A stretch of DNA of 64,000 nt from Paracoccus saliphilus (GTDB lineage: Bacteria > Pseudomonadota > Alphaproteobacteria > Rhodobacterales > Rhodobacteraceae). The position numbers were made by a program, and so were the translations under genes. Of this stretch, positions 9,499 to 19,900 are shown in pieces. The stretch is from NCBI RefSeq assembly GCF_028553805.1, contig NZ_CP067140.1, positions 1,426,001 to 1,490,000 of the forward strand, read 5' to 3'. Each line of letters opens with the position of its first letter. The stretch's first letter is position 1. A model generated the notes under the pieces. The model saw only the letters and a program-made list of their open reading frames with translations. It did not search any database and was not told the DNA's origin.

Positions 9499-11016
9499 AT
9501 GACGAAACCCGTGATCCTGTGCATTCTCGACGGTTGGGGAATATCGGACCGCCCCGAACAAAGCGCACCCGATCAGGCCGACACCCCCAATTTCGACCGC
9601 CTGATGCGCGATTGCCCGCATGCGCGGCTGACGACATTCGGGCCGGATGTGGGCCTGCCTTCCGGGCAGATGGGCAATTCCGAGGTCGGGCATACCAATA
9701 TCGGCGCGGGCCGGGTCGTGGCGATGGATCTGGGGCAGATCGATCTCGCCATCGAGGATGAAAGCTTCTTCCGGAACCGGGCGCTGACAGATTTCATCGA
9801 CCGGCTGAAACAGACTGCCGGCACCGCCCATCTCATGGGGGTGATCTCGGATGGCGGGGTGCATGGCCATATCGCCCATGTCCTTGCCGCGGCGCGGGCA
9901 ATCGCGGATGCAGGGGTGCCGGTGGTGATCCACGCGATCACCGATGGGCGCGACGTGCCGCCGCGCTCGGCCGGGGAATTCATCGCTGAATTGCAGGACA
10001 AGTTGCCCGAGGGCGCGCGGATCGGCACGGTGATCGGGCGTTATTTCGCCATGGACCGCGACAAGCGTTGGGACCGGGTCGAACGGGCCTTCCGCGCCAT
10101 GGTTGCCGGGCAGGGCGAGGATGCGGCAAGCGCCGCCGAGGCGGTGGCAACGGCCCACGCACGGGGAGAGAGCGACGAATTCATCCAGCCCTTCGTGATC
10201 GACGGCTATAATGGCGCTTTGGATGGCGACGGGTTCTTCTGCCTCAATTTCCGTGCCGACCGGGCGCGAGAGATCCTCTCGGCGCTGGCCGATCCGGAAT
10301 TCGCCGAATTCGATACCGGTGATCGGCCGGAATGGTCGGCCATGCTGGGCATGGTCGATTACAGCGACCGGCATAACGATTTCATGACCGCCGCCTATCC
10401 CAAGCAGCAGGTCGTCAATACCCTGGGGGCCTGGGTTGCCTCGAAGGGGTTGCGGCAGTTCCGGCTGGCCGAGACCGAGAAATACCCGCATGTGACCTTC
10501 TTCCTGAATGGCGGCAAGGAAGTGCCCGAGCCGGGCGAGGATCGTTTCATGCCCCAAAGCCCCAAGGTGGCGACCTATGACCTCGCCCCCGAGATGGCCG
10601 CCGAAGAGGTCAGCGACAAGCTGGTCGAGGCGATCGGGGCGGGCTACGACCTGATCGTGGTGAATTACGCCAATCCCGACATGGTCGGCCATACCGGCAG
10701 CCTCGATGCCGCCAAGCGCGCCTGCGCTGCCGTGGACAAGGGGCTGGGCCGGATGCTGAAGGCGCTGGATACGGCGGGGGGCGCGGCAGTCATCTGCGCC
10801 GATCACGGCAATTGCGAAACCATGATCGACCCTGAATCCGGCGGGCCGCATACCGCCCATACGCTCAACCCCGTGCCGGTCATCGTCTATAACGGCCCCG
10901 CTGCCGCGCAACTGCGCGACGGGCGGCTGGCCGATCTGGCCCCGACCGTGCTGGACCTGATGGGGCTGGAGCAACCCGCCGAGATGACCGGCGAAAGCCT
11001 GATCGTGACCGCATGA
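9499..11016 (+). CDS. gpmI: 2,3-bisphosphoglycerate-independent phosphoglycerate mutase
   Basis: 505 residues, full length. It interconverts 3- and 2-phosphoglycerate in glycolysis and gluconeogenesis using Mn ions. The alkaline-phosphatase-fold metal motif LDGWG is at residues 10-14 and the phospho-acceptor serine is Ser61 in GNSEVGHTNIGAG. The C-terminal metal cluster ADHGNCE and GGPHTAHT is intact. Its stop overlaps the start of the EnvC-like gene. Confidence 0.97.
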   Translation: MTKPVILCILDGWGISDRPEQSAPDQADTPNFDRLMRDCPHARLTTFGPDVGLPSGQMGNSEVGHTNIGAGRVVAMDLGQIDLAIEDESFFRNRALTDFIDRLKQTAGTAHLMGVISDGGVHGHIAHVLAAARAIADAGVPVVIHAITDGRDVPPRSAGEFIAELQDKLPEGARIGTVIGRYFAMDRDKRWDRVERAFRAMVAGQGEDAASAAEAVATAHARGESDEFIQPFVIDGYNGALDGDGFFCLNFRADRAREILSALADPEFAEFDTGDRPEWSAMLGMVDYSDRHNDFMTAAYPKQQVVNTLGAWVASKGLRQFRLAETEKYPHVTFFLNGGKEVPEPGEDRFMPQSPKVATYDLAPEMAAEEVSDKLVEAIGAGYDLIVVNYANPDMVGHTGSLDAAKRACAAVDKGLGRMLKALDTAGGAAVICADHGNCETMIDPESGGPHTAHTLNPVPVIVYNGPAAAQLRDGRLADLAPTVLDLMGLEQPAEMTGESLIVTA

Positions 11017-12191
11017 GCCGTTTTCCCTGCGTGATAGCCGTTTGCGGGCTGCTGGCCCTGCCTGTTTTCGGGACCGCCGCCGCGACTCCCGCCGACGAAG
11101 CCGTGGCCGAGGCCCAGGGCGCGGCGGCGCAGTTGCGTGCCGCGATGGGCAAGCTGGACGAGGCGGTGACCGCCGACGACCAGGTCGTCGCCCTGACCGA
11201 GGTGATCCGCGGCTACGAGCAGGGGCTGGGCGCGCTGCGTGCCGGCTTGCGTCAGGCCAGCGCGCGCGAGGCCGAGCTGCGGTCGCAATTCGAGGCACAG
11301 CGCAGCAGGCTGGCCCGTGTGTTGGGGGCCATGACCTCCTTGCAGCAATCGCCCGAGACGGCCCTGCTCCTGCATCCGGGCGGTGCCTTGGCGAGTGCCC
11401 AATCGGGGATGATCCTCTCGGATGTGACGCCGGGCCTGCGCGCCGAGGCAGAGCGGTTGCAGGCCGATCTGGACGAAATCGCGACGGTGCGCGATTTGCA
11501 GGCCAATGCGGCGGATATGCTGGGCAGCGGGCTTGCCTCGGTGCAGGAGGCGCGGCGGCTTCTGGCCAGTGCCGTGACCGACCGCTCGACCATGCCGGCG
11601 CGGTTCGGCGAAGCGCCCGAAGAACTGCAACAGCTCGAGGAAGCGGCACAGAGCCTCGATGAATTCGCCGTTGGCATCGACGCGCTGGAAACCGATATCG
11701 GTGCTCCGATGGAGGATTTCGAGGGCGCGCAGGGCAGCCTGAAACTGCCGGTGGTTGGCTCGATCCGGCGATCCTACAACGAGGCCGACGCGGCAGGCGT
11801 CAGCCGTCCCGGTTGGATCATCGCCGCGCCGCCCGCCGCGCTGGTGACCACCCCCTGGCCCGCGACGATTCGATATCGCGGGCCCTTGCTTGATTACGGC
11901 AATGTGATGATTGTCGAACCCGCAGAGGATTATCTTCTGATATTCGCAGGCATGTCGCAGGTCTTCGGAGAGGTCGGCGATGTGCTGGGCGCGGGCGATC
12001 CGGTGGGGCTGATGGGCGGCTCCGAGGCGCCGGAACAGGAATTCGGGGCGCAATTCGTCGCCGATGCAGCGCGTGGAGGGGATGCAGGGCAGACCGAAAC
12101 CCTGTATCTGGAATTGCGCAAGGGGACGGAAACACTGGACCCGGCGGACTGGTTCGTGCTGAATCCGGTTGTCGATCCAGGACAGGACTGA
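11013..12191 (+). CDS. EnvC-like murein hydrolase activator with degenerate LytM domain
   Basis: 392 residues: a signal peptide (cleavage near GTAAA, residue ~25), a long coiled coil (about 28-230), then a LytM/M23-type domain. The zinc ligands of active M23 peptidases are not seen: where HG, YGHL and HLHFEVR are expected the protein has EPAEDY, IFAGM and TLYLELRKG. In EnvC this loss of activity is the norm and the domain activates amidases at division. It sits between gpmI and ctpA, the order gpmI-envC-ctpA being common in proteobacteria. ATGA overlap with gpmI. Confidence 0.88.
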   Translation: MSRFPCVIAVCGLLALPVFGTAAATPADEAVAEAQGAAAQLRAAMGKLDEAVTADDQVVALTEVIRGYEQGLGALRAGLRQASAREAELRSQFEAQRSRLARVLGAMTSLQQSPETALLLHPGGALASAQSGMILSDVTPGLRAEAERLQADLDEIATVRDLQANAADMLGSGLASVQEARRLLASAVTDRSTMPARFGEAPEELQQLEEAAQSLDEFAVGIDALETDIGAPMEDFEGAQGSLKLPVVGSIRRSYNEADAAGVSRPGWIIAAPPAALVTTPWPATIRYRGPLLDYGNVMIVEPAEDYLLIFAGMSQVFGEVGDVLGAGDPVGLMGGSEAPEQEFGAQFVADAARGGDAGQTETLYLELRKGTETLDPADWFVLNPVVDPGQD

Positions 12192-12207
12192 GGCAGGAAA
12201 GGCCATT

Positions 12208-13632
12208 ATGAAACATTATCTGATCGCAGGTCTGGGGGGCGTTCTTGCCGGGGCGTTGTTCACCACCCAGATTGCCGGACCCCTGGTCGCGCAAGAGGCC
12301 GACAAGAACTCGTCGATCTACGAACAGCTGGAACTGTTCGGCAATGTGTTCGAGCGGGTGCGCGCCGATTATGTCGAGGCACCGGGAGACAAGGAACTGA
12401 TCGAGGCGGCGATAAACGGCATGCTGACCTCGCTCGATCCGCATAGCTCGTTCCTGTCGGCCAATGATTACGAGGATATGCAGACCCAGACCCGCGGCAG
12501 CTTCGGCGGGCTCGGGATAGAGGTCAGCCAGGAGGATGGGCTGGTCAAGGTCGTCTCGCCCATCGACGATACTCCGGCAGCCGAGGCCGGGGTGAAATCC
12601 GGCGATTTCATCACCCATGTGGATGGCGAATCACTGATGGGGCTGAACCTGGACGAGGCCGTCGACATGATGCGCGGCCCGGTTGGCAGCGAAATCACCA
12701 TTACAATTCTGCGTGAGGGCGAGAACGAACCCTTCGATATCAGCATAACGCGCGACACCATCAAACTGACCGTGGTCAAGACCCGGATCGAAGGACATGC
12801 GATCGTCCTGCGTATCTCGACCTTCAACGACGAGACTTATGACACGCTGAAGGTCGAACTCGAGAAGGCCGTGGAAGAGGCGGGCGGTATCGATCAGGTG
12901 ACCGGTTTCGTGCTGGACCTGCGGAACAATCCGGGCGGGCTGCTCAACCAGGCGATCAGCGTGTCCGATGCCTTCCTCGACGCCGGGGAAATCGTGTCGA
13001 CCCGTGGCCGCAAGCCCGAGGAAAGCGAGCGTTGGAACGCCGAAGAGGGCGATCTGGCAGAGGATAAACCGATGGTCGTGCTGATCAATGGCGGCTCTGC
13101 CAGCGCCTCCGAGATCGTGACCGGCGCGCTCAAGGATCATCGCCGCGCCATCGTGGTGGGCGAGAAATCCTTCGGCAAGGGCTCGGTGCAGACGGTAATG
13201 CCGGTAACTTCGGATAGTGCGATCCGGCTGACCACGGCGCTTTACTACACGCCGTCGGGGCGCTCGATCCAGTCACTGGGCATCCAGCCCGACATCATCG
13301 TGGCGCAACCACAGCGTCCGATCGACGAGGGCGAGGACGAGGACGAACCCCGCACGCAGTCCAATTTCGGCCGTTCCGAGGCCGATCTGCGCGGCGCGCT
13401 GAACAACGATTCGATCAGCGAGGAAGAGCGCAAGCAGATCGAGGAAGAAGCCGCCGAGGTCGAGGCCACCGCCAAGCTGCGCGAAGAGGATTATCAGCTG
13501 GCCTATGCCGTCGATGTCCTCAAGGGCCTGGCCGCCGTCAACTTCACCGCGGGGCAGGTATCTTCCGACAGCACACCCGCCGCGACCGGCGAAGGTGCCG
13601 CGGGCCCGGACGAAGGGGCGGCCAGCGAATGA
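12208..13632 (+). CDS. ctpA: S41-family carboxyl-terminal processing peptidase
   Basis: 474 residues from ATG 12208; the frame runs 13 codons further upstream but this ATG gives a clean signal/anchor ([18 protein letters not shown]). Periplasmic serine protease: PDZ domain at about 95-180, then the S41 core with the serine motif [10 protein letters not shown] (294-303) and the lysine motif [11 protein letters not shown] (319-329). The acidic tail after ~385 is low-complexity. Probably processes periplasmic or peptidoglycan-related proteins. Shares ATGA with rppH. Confidence 0.93.
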   Translation: MKHYLIAGLGGVLAGALFTTQIAGPLVAQEADKNSSIYEQLELFGNVFERVRADYVEAPGDKELIEAAINGMLTSLDPHSSFLSANDYEDMQTQTRGSFGGLGIEVSQEDGLVKVVSPIDDTPAAEAGVKSGDFITHVDGESLMGLNLDEAVDMMRGPVGSEITITILREGENEPFDISITRDTIKLTVVKTRIEGHAIVLRISTFNDETYDTLKVELEKAVEEAGGIDQVTGFVLDLRNNPGGLLNQAISVSDAFLDAGEIVSTRGRKPEESERWNAEEGDLAEDKPMVVLINGGSASASEIVTGALKDHRRAIVVGEKSFGKGSVQTVMPVTSDSAIRLTTALYYTPSGRSIQSLGIQPDIIVAQPQRPIDEGEDEDEPRTQSNFGRSEADLRGALNNDSISEEERKQIEEEAAEVEATAKLREEDYQLAYAVDVLKGLAAVNFTAGQVSSDSTPAATGEGAAGPDEGAASE

Positions 13633-14132
13633 CCGAGGCCCTGACGCCGGGCGGTTTGCCCTACCGGCCCTGCGCGGGCGTCGTGCTGGTGAATCCCGAT
13701 GGGCTGGTCTTTGCGGGCCAGCGCATCGATTCCCAGGGGGCATGGCAGATGCCGCAGGGCGGGATCGACAAGGGCGAAACGCCCGCTCAGGCCGCCTTGC
13801 GCGAATTGACCGAGGAAACCGGAGTCAGTGCCGACCGCGTCGAGATGCTGGAGGAGGCCCCGGATTGGGTCTTCTACGATCTGCCGCCGGAATTGCTCGG
13901 CAAGGTCTGGAAGGGCAAGTTTGGCGGGCAAAAGCAGAAATGGTTCCTGCTGCGCTTTCTGGGCGATGACAGCGATATCCGCATCGATACCGATCACCCG
14001 GAATTCGACCGTTGGTGCTGGATGCAGCCGGATGATCTGATCACCCATATTGTGCCTTTCAAGCGCGATGTTTACCGGCAGGTCTTCGCGCTGTTCGGCG
14101 ATCGCCTTGCTGCAGGCGGCTCGCAGGGATAG
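13629..14132 (+). CDS. rppH: RNA pyrophosphohydrolase RppH
   Basis: 167 residues. Nudix hydrolase with the full box at residues 44-66 (GGIDKGE...RELTEETGV). RppH removes pyrophosphate from 5'-triphosphorylated RNA to start decay. The N-terminal [14 protein letters not shown] and C-terminal FKRDVYRQV are typical of RppH/IalA rather than generic Nudix enzymes. Overlaps the ctpA stop. Confidence 0.93.
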   Translation: MTEALTPGGLPYRPCAGVVLVNPDGLVFAGQRIDSQGAWQMPQGGIDKGETPAQAALRELTEETGVSADRVEMLEEAPDWVFYDLPPELLGKVWKGKFGGQKQKWFLLRFLGDDSDIRIDTDHPEFDRWCWMQPDDLITHIVPFKRDVYRQVFALFGDRLAAGGSQG

Positions 14133-14177
14133 CCTGCGGTCACTGCCCATGCCGGGCCCGACCAAAGGAGCATTCTC

Positions 14178-14807
14178 TTGACCGACAGCCGCGATATTTC
14201 CGCCGAGGATCAGGCCCGCCACGCGCAAAAAATGTCCAAGATCAAGGCGGCCCGTGACCGGATGATGGCCGGAAAGACCGGCGAAAAGGGGCTGGTGATC
14301 GTCCATACCGGACCGGGCAAGGGCAAATCCAGTTCCGGTTTCGGCATGATCATGCGCTGTATCGGCCACGAGATGCCCTGTGCCGTTGTGCAATTCATCA
14401 AGGGCAGCCGCGACACGGGTGAGCGTCGCCTGCTCGAGACGCATTTCCCGCATCTCTGCCAGTTCCACGCGATGGGAGAGGGTTTCACTTGGGAAACGCA
14501 AGATAAACGTGGCGATATCGCCGCGGCAGAGGCCGCATGGGCCAGGGCGCAAGACCTGATCCGCGACCCCGAGATCCGCATGGTGCTGCTGGACGAGATC
14601 AATATCGCCTTCCGCTATGGCTACCTGGACCCGATGGCGGTGATCGAGTTTCTGGCCGCCGAGAAACCGCCGATGACCCATGTCGTGATGACCGGGCGCA
14701 ACGCCCCGCCCGAGCTGATCGAGCTGGCCGATCTGGTCAGCGAGATCGCGGTGGTCAAGCATCCCTTCCGCGACGGCATCAAGGCGCAGCAGGGGGTAGA
14801 GTTCTGA
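14178..14807 (+). CDS. cobO: Cob(I)yrinic acid a,c-diamide adenosyltransferase CobO
   Basis: 209 residues starting with TTG at 14178, 7 bases after AAAGGAG. It transfers the adenosyl group of ATP to the corrinoid cobalt in cobalamin synthesis and salvage. The P-loop variant HTGPGKGKSSS is at 43-53, followed by CAVVQFIKG and LLDEIN. No other cobalamin gene is nearby and no cobalamin riboswitch is evident upstream. Confidence 0.95.
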   Translation: MTDSRDISAEDQARHAQKMSKIKAARDRMMAGKTGEKGLVIVHTGPGKGKSSSGFGMIMRCIGHEMPCAVVQFIKGSRDTGERRLLETHFPHLCQFHAMGEGFTWETQDKRGDIAAAEAAWARAQDLIRDPEIRMVLLDEINIAFRYGYLDPMAVIEFLAAEKPPMTHVVMTGRNAPPELIELADLVSEIAVVKHPFRDGIKAQQGVEF

Positions 14808-14831
14808 ACCGACCCCGATGGAAGGCTGCCC

Positions 14832-15560
14832 ATGACGATACCGCCCCGATTGCCCCCTGACGCCGCGCTGTTCCTGGATTTCGACGGCTGCCTTGTCGAT
14901 ATCGCGCCCACCCCCGATGCGGTCGTGATCCCCGATGACCTGCCCGGCCTGCTTGACCGGATGCATCGCCGGCAGGGCGGTGCCCTCGCGCTGATTTCCG
15001 GGCGCGAGGTTGCGGATCTGCGACGCTTCCTGCCGGACTTCCCCGGCGGGATCGCGGGCAGTCACGGTGCCGAACTGGCGCTGCCCGGCCAAAAGGCCAG
15101 GGCGGTCAATGCGCAAGCGCTGGATGTCGCGGCGCTCCATGCCCGCACCCGCGATCTGGCCGCGCGTCATGACGGGCTGATGGTCGAGCCCAAGGCGCAT
15201 GGCGTCGTCCTTCATTACCGCGCCGTCCCGGATCTCGCGGAATGGGCCGCCGGGGCGATGGCGGAACTGGCCGGGGATTACCCGATGCTCGCCCTTCAGC
15301 CCGCCAAGATGGCCTTCGAGTTGCGCCCCGCAGAGGCGGGCAAGGATCGCGCCCTGGCCCGATTCATGGACATGCCGGGATTCGCAGGACGCATCCCGGT
15401 CTATGCCGGCGACGACCTGACCGACGAGGCGGGCATGGCCGAGGCGCAAAGCCGTGGCGGTTTCGGCATCAAGATCGGCGAAGGGCAAAGCTGCGCCAAA
15501 TACCGTCTTGAAAATCCACGGGCATTGCGAAGCTGGCTGGACAGCGCCTGCCGCTCCTGA
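14832..15560 (+). CDS. otsB: Trehalose-6-phosphate phosphatase OtsB
   Basis: 242 residues. HAD-superfamily phosphatase for the second step of trehalose synthesis. Motif I is LDFDGC (Asp16, Asp18); the residue after Gly is Cys where Thr is usual, a small deviation. ISGRE and YAGDDLTDEAG supply the later HAD motifs. otsA follows after 13 bases. Trehalose fits the osmotic theme of the MscS channel and Mrp antiporter in the same window. Confidence 0.94.
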   Translation: MTIPPRLPPDAALFLDFDGCLVDIAPTPDAVVIPDDLPGLLDRMHRRQGGALALISGREVADLRRFLPDFPGGIAGSHGAELALPGQKARAVNAQALDVAALHARTRDLAARHDGLMVEPKAHGVVLHYRAVPDLAEWAAGAMAELAGDYPMLALQPAKMAFELRPAEAGKDRALARFMDMPGFAGRIPVYAGDDLTDEAGMAEAQSRGGFGIKIGEGQSCAKYRLENPRALRSWLDSACRS

Positions 15561-15573
15561 CAGGTTATAGGCC

Positions 15574-16917
15574 ATGTCCAGATTGGTTATCGTCTCGAAT
15601 CGGCTGCCTCTGGGTGACAACCCGTCAGGCGGTCTTGTCGTCGCACTCGAGGATGCGTTGCAATCCTCTGGCGGGCTATGGGTCGGCTTTTCCGGCGAAC
15701 CCGTGGACGATCCCGCCGACCGGCTGGTCTTTCATTCCGGGGCTTCGTTCGAACGCGCCGCCTTCGATCTGACTGCGCGGGATTACGAGCAATATTACCT
15801 GGGCTATTCCAACTCGATCCTCTGGCCGCTTTGTCATGGGCGCTCGGACCTGATGCGGATAGAGCGGGATTTCCCCGAAGGCTATCGCCGCGTCAATGCG
15901 CAGATCGCCCGGCTGCTGGTGCCGCATCTGCGCGCGGATGACCGGATCTGGGTGCAGGATTACCACCTCTTCCCGCTGGCCGGAGAGTTGCGCAAGCTCG
16001 GGGTCGAAAACCCGATCGGGCATTTCCTGCATATCCCCTTTCCCGATTTCGCCAGTTGCTCGGCCATGCCGAACCCGGACGAGCTGTTCGAATGGCTGTC
16101 CCATTACGATCTGCTCGGCTTCCAGGCCCATCGCGACCTGTCGAATTTCGAGGATGCCGCCAGCGATCTGTCCGAGATCGAGCCTCTGGGCGACAATCAT
16201 TACCGCCTGCTCGGGCGCGTGCTGCGCGCGGGCGTGTTTCCGATCGGCATCGACACCGCCAGTTTCATCGAAGAGGCCCGCCATTCCCCGGCAGAGGATC
16301 GCATGCGCAGCCTGACCGGGGCCGAGATGATGATCGGCGTGGACCGGCTGGATTATTCCAAGGGCATTCCGAACCGCTTTCGCGCCTTCCAGACGCTTCT
16401 GGAATACAATCACGACCTGCACGAAAAGATCGCCTTCCTGCAGATCGCCCCGCCGACCCGCGAGGCGGTCGAGGCTTATCGCGACATCCGCGAAGAGACC
16501 GAGCATCTGGCGGGCCGGATCAACGGCCAATTCGCGACGGTGAACTGGACGCCGATCCGTTTCATCCACCGGGCCATGCCGCGCGCGGTGCTCGCCGGGC
16601 TGTATCGGCAGGCGCGGATCGGGCTGGTGACGCCGCTAGCCGATGGCATGAACCTGGTGGCCAAGGAATATGTGGCGGCGCAGGACGTGTCCGATCCCGG
16701 CGTGCTGATCCTGTCGCGTTTCGCAGGCGCGGCCGAGGCGATGGAAGAGGCGCTGATCATCAACCCCCATGACACATGGGAACTTGCCGAGGCGATGGCG
16801 CAGGCGATCCGCATGCCCGCCGATGAACGCCGCCGCCGCCATTCCGCGCTGTTGCAAGGCGTGATCGAGAACGATGTCTCCTGGTGGTCCTCCAGCTATC
16901 TCGACACCCTCGGCTGA
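15574..16917 (+). CDS. otsA: Trehalose-6-phosphate synthase OtsA
   Basis: 447 residues, GT20 family. It joins UDP-glucose and glucose-6-phosphate. Visible: VSNRLPL at the start, WVQDYHLFPLAGELR near 127, IGVDRLDYSKGIPNRF (about 251-266) and the PLADGMNLVAKEY donor-site motif near 353. Full length for bacterial OtsA. Forms an otsB-otsA operon. Confidence 0.95.
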   Translation: MSRLVIVSNRLPLGDNPSGGLVVALEDALQSSGGLWVGFSGEPVDDPADRLVFHSGASFERAAFDLTARDYEQYYLGYSNSILWPLCHGRSDLMRIERDFPEGYRRVNAQIARLLVPHLRADDRIWVQDYHLFPLAGELRKLGVENPIGHFLHIPFPDFASCSAMPNPDELFEWLSHYDLLGFQAHRDLSNFEDAASDLSEIEPLGDNHYRLLGRVLRAGVFPIGIDTASFIEEARHSPAEDRMRSLTGAEMMIGVDRLDYSKGIPNRFRAFQTLLEYNHDLHEKIAFLQIAPPTREAVEAYRDIREETEHLAGRINGQFATVNWTPIRFIHRAMPRAVLAGLYRQARIGLVTPLADGMNLVAKEYVAAQDVSDPGVLILSRFAGAAEAMEEALIINPHDTWELAEAMAQAIRMPADERRRRHSALLQGVIENDVSWWSSSYLDTLG

Positions 16918-16993
16918 AGCATTGCGGTTGAAATGCGCTGCCCCGGTGATCGGGCAATTGCGCCGCGTGATGTGATTGCGATACTGTCCAGGC

Positions 16994-19900
16994 ATGTCAT
17001 CGAAAGCCCCCCGATTCATCCATCTTCGCACCCATTCCGAGCACTCCCTGCTGGAAGGCGCAATTCCCGTGGGCAAGCTGCCTGCGCTCGCCGCCGATGC
17101 CGGGATGCCCGCCGTGGCGCTGACCGATACCGACAACATGTTCGCGGCGCTGGAATTCAGCGTGAAGGCGATGGAGAAGGGGGTGCAGCCGATCATCGGC
17201 TGCCAGATCACCCTTCAGGCGGATGAGACTGGCCCGGTCGTTCTGCTGGCGCAGAACCGGGCGGGCTGGCTCAACCTGATGTCGCTTTCGACCTGCCTTT
17301 ACCTGCGCGAAGGCAACGCGCCTGCGCATGTCACCCTGGACGAGCTTTGCGAACGGGCCGAGGGGCTGATCTGCCTGACCGGCGGCGCGACCGGGCCAAT
17401 GGGCCGGATGATCGCGCAGGGCCATGCCGCGCAGGCCTCCGCCCTGGCGGATCGGCTGGCGGCGGCGTTTCCGACCCGCCTTTATATCGAGTTGCAACGC
17501 CATCCGGGCGAAAATGGCAAGCCGATGGAGGCCGAGGCAGCGTCCGAGGCAGGGTTGATCGCGCTGGCCTATGACAAGGACCTGCCGCTGGTCGCCACCA
17601 ATGACGTCTATTTCCCTCGGCCCGAAATCTTCGAGGCGCATGACGCGCTGATCTGTATCGCCGAGAAAGCCTATGTCGATCAGGCGCAGCCGCGCCGCCG
17701 CCTGACCCCGCAGCATTATTTCAAATCGCCCGAGGAAATGGCGGTGCTTTTCGCCGACCTGCCCGAAGCGCTTGAGAACACGGTCGAGATCGCCCGCCGC
17801 TGCGCCTTTGCCGTCAGCCGTCACAAGCCGATCCTGCCGCGCTTCGCCGATGACGAGGTCGAGGAATTGCGCCGTCAGTCCCGCGAGGGGCTGGAAGAGC
17901 GGCTGAAGGTGATCCCCCATGCCGTTCCGGTCGAGCAATATCACGAGCGGCTGGAATTCGAACTGGGTATCATCGAGCAGATGGGCTTTCCCGGCTATTT
18001 CCTGATCGTGGCCGATTTCATCAAATGGGCCAAGGATCACGAGATCCCGGTGGGGCCGGGACGGGGCTCGGGCGCGGGCTCTCTGGTTGCTTATGCGCTG
18101 ACGATTACCGATTTGGATCCATTGCGTTACAACCTGTTGTTCGAGCGGTTTCTAAACCCAGAACGGGTCTCGATGCCGGATTTTGACATCGATTTCTGCA
18201 TGGATCGCCGCGAAGAGGTGATCCAGTATGTGCAGGGCAAATATGGCCGCGAAAAGGTCGGCCAGATCATCACCTTCGGCGCGCTTCTGTCCAAGGCGGC
18301 GGTGCGCGATGTGGGCCGGGTGCTGCAAATGCCCTATGGGCAGGTGGACCGGCTGTCCAAGCTGATCCCGGTCGAAGGCGTCAAGCCCGTCTCGATCACC
18401 AAGGCCCGCGCCGAGGAACCGCGCCTGCGCGAAGCCGCGCGCGAAGAGGTGGTCGGGCGGCTGCTGGATTATGCCGAGAAGCTGGAGGGGCTTTACCGCA
18501 ACGCCTCGACTCATGCCGCCGGGGTAGTGATCGGCGACCGGCCTTTGGATCAGCTGGTGCCGCTTTACCGCGACCCGTCCTCGGACATGCCCGCGACCCA
18601 GTTCAACATGAAATGGGTGGAACAGGCCGGGCTGGTGAAATTCGACTTCCTCGGGCTCAAGACGCTGACCGTGATCCAGAACGCCGTGGACCTGATCCGG
18701 GGTGGCGGGCGGCATCTGCATATCGGGGCCGACGGGCAAGAGCTGTATGAACCGCCCGAGGGCGCGGTGGACCAGATCAACCTGATCCCGCTGGACGACA
18801 AGCCGACCTACGACCTCTTTGCCAGCGCCCGCACGGTGGCGGTGTTCCAGGTCGAAAGCTCGGGCATGATGGATGCGCTGCGGCGGATGGGGCCAACCTG
18901 TATCGAGGATATCGTGGCGCTGGTGGCGCTGTATCGTCCCGGCCCGATGGAAAACATCCCGACCTATTGCGAGGTCAAGAACGGCGTCCGCGACCTGACA
19001 TCGATCCATCCCCTGATCGACCATATCCTTGAAGAAACCCAGGGCATCATCGTCTACCAGGAACAGGTGATGCAGATCGCGCAGGTCATGGCGGGCTATT
19101 CGCTTGGCGGCGCGGATTTGCTGCGCCGGGCGATGGGCAAGAAGATCGCCGCCGAGATGGCCAAGGAACGCCCGAAATTCATCAAGGGCTCGGTGGCCAA
19201 TGGCGTGGAAGAGAAAAAGGCGGGCGAAGTCTTTGACCTGCTGGAGAAATTTGCCAATTACGGCTTTAACAAGTCGCATGCTGCCGCCTATGCCGTGGTC
19301 AGCTATCAGACCGCATGGCTGAAGGCCAATCACCCGGTCGAATTCATGGCGGCGGTGATGAATTGCGATCTTCACCTGACCGACAAGCTGGCGGTCTACA
19401 AGCGCGAATGCGACCGGATGGGGATCGAGATCGTGCCGCCCTGCGTGAACCGCTCGGCGCCGCTCTTCACCGTGAAGGAAGGGCGCATTCACTATGCCTT
19501 GGGCGCGCTGAAAGGCGTCGGTGTCGAGGCGATGCGCCTGATCGAGACGGCGCGCGGCGAGACGGGTTTTGCCGATCTCCATGATTTCGCCCGCCGCGTC
19601 GATATGCGCCGGGTCGGCAAGCGCTCGCTGGAAATGCTGGCGCGGGCAGGGGCGTTCGACCTGCTGGACGACAACCGGGCGCGGGTGCTGAAATCGCTGG
19701 ATTCTCTGGTGGCATGGTCCACGGCGGTGCAAGAGCAGGCGGTATCCTCGCAATCCTCGCTTTTCGGCGGGGGCGAGGATCTGCCGCCGCCACGGGCCAC
19801 CGTCGCGCAGGTCTGGCTGCCCGCCGAGAAACTGGGCGAAGAGCATCGCGCCGTTGGCTTCTACCTGTCCGGCCACCCGCTGGACGATTACCTGCCCGCG

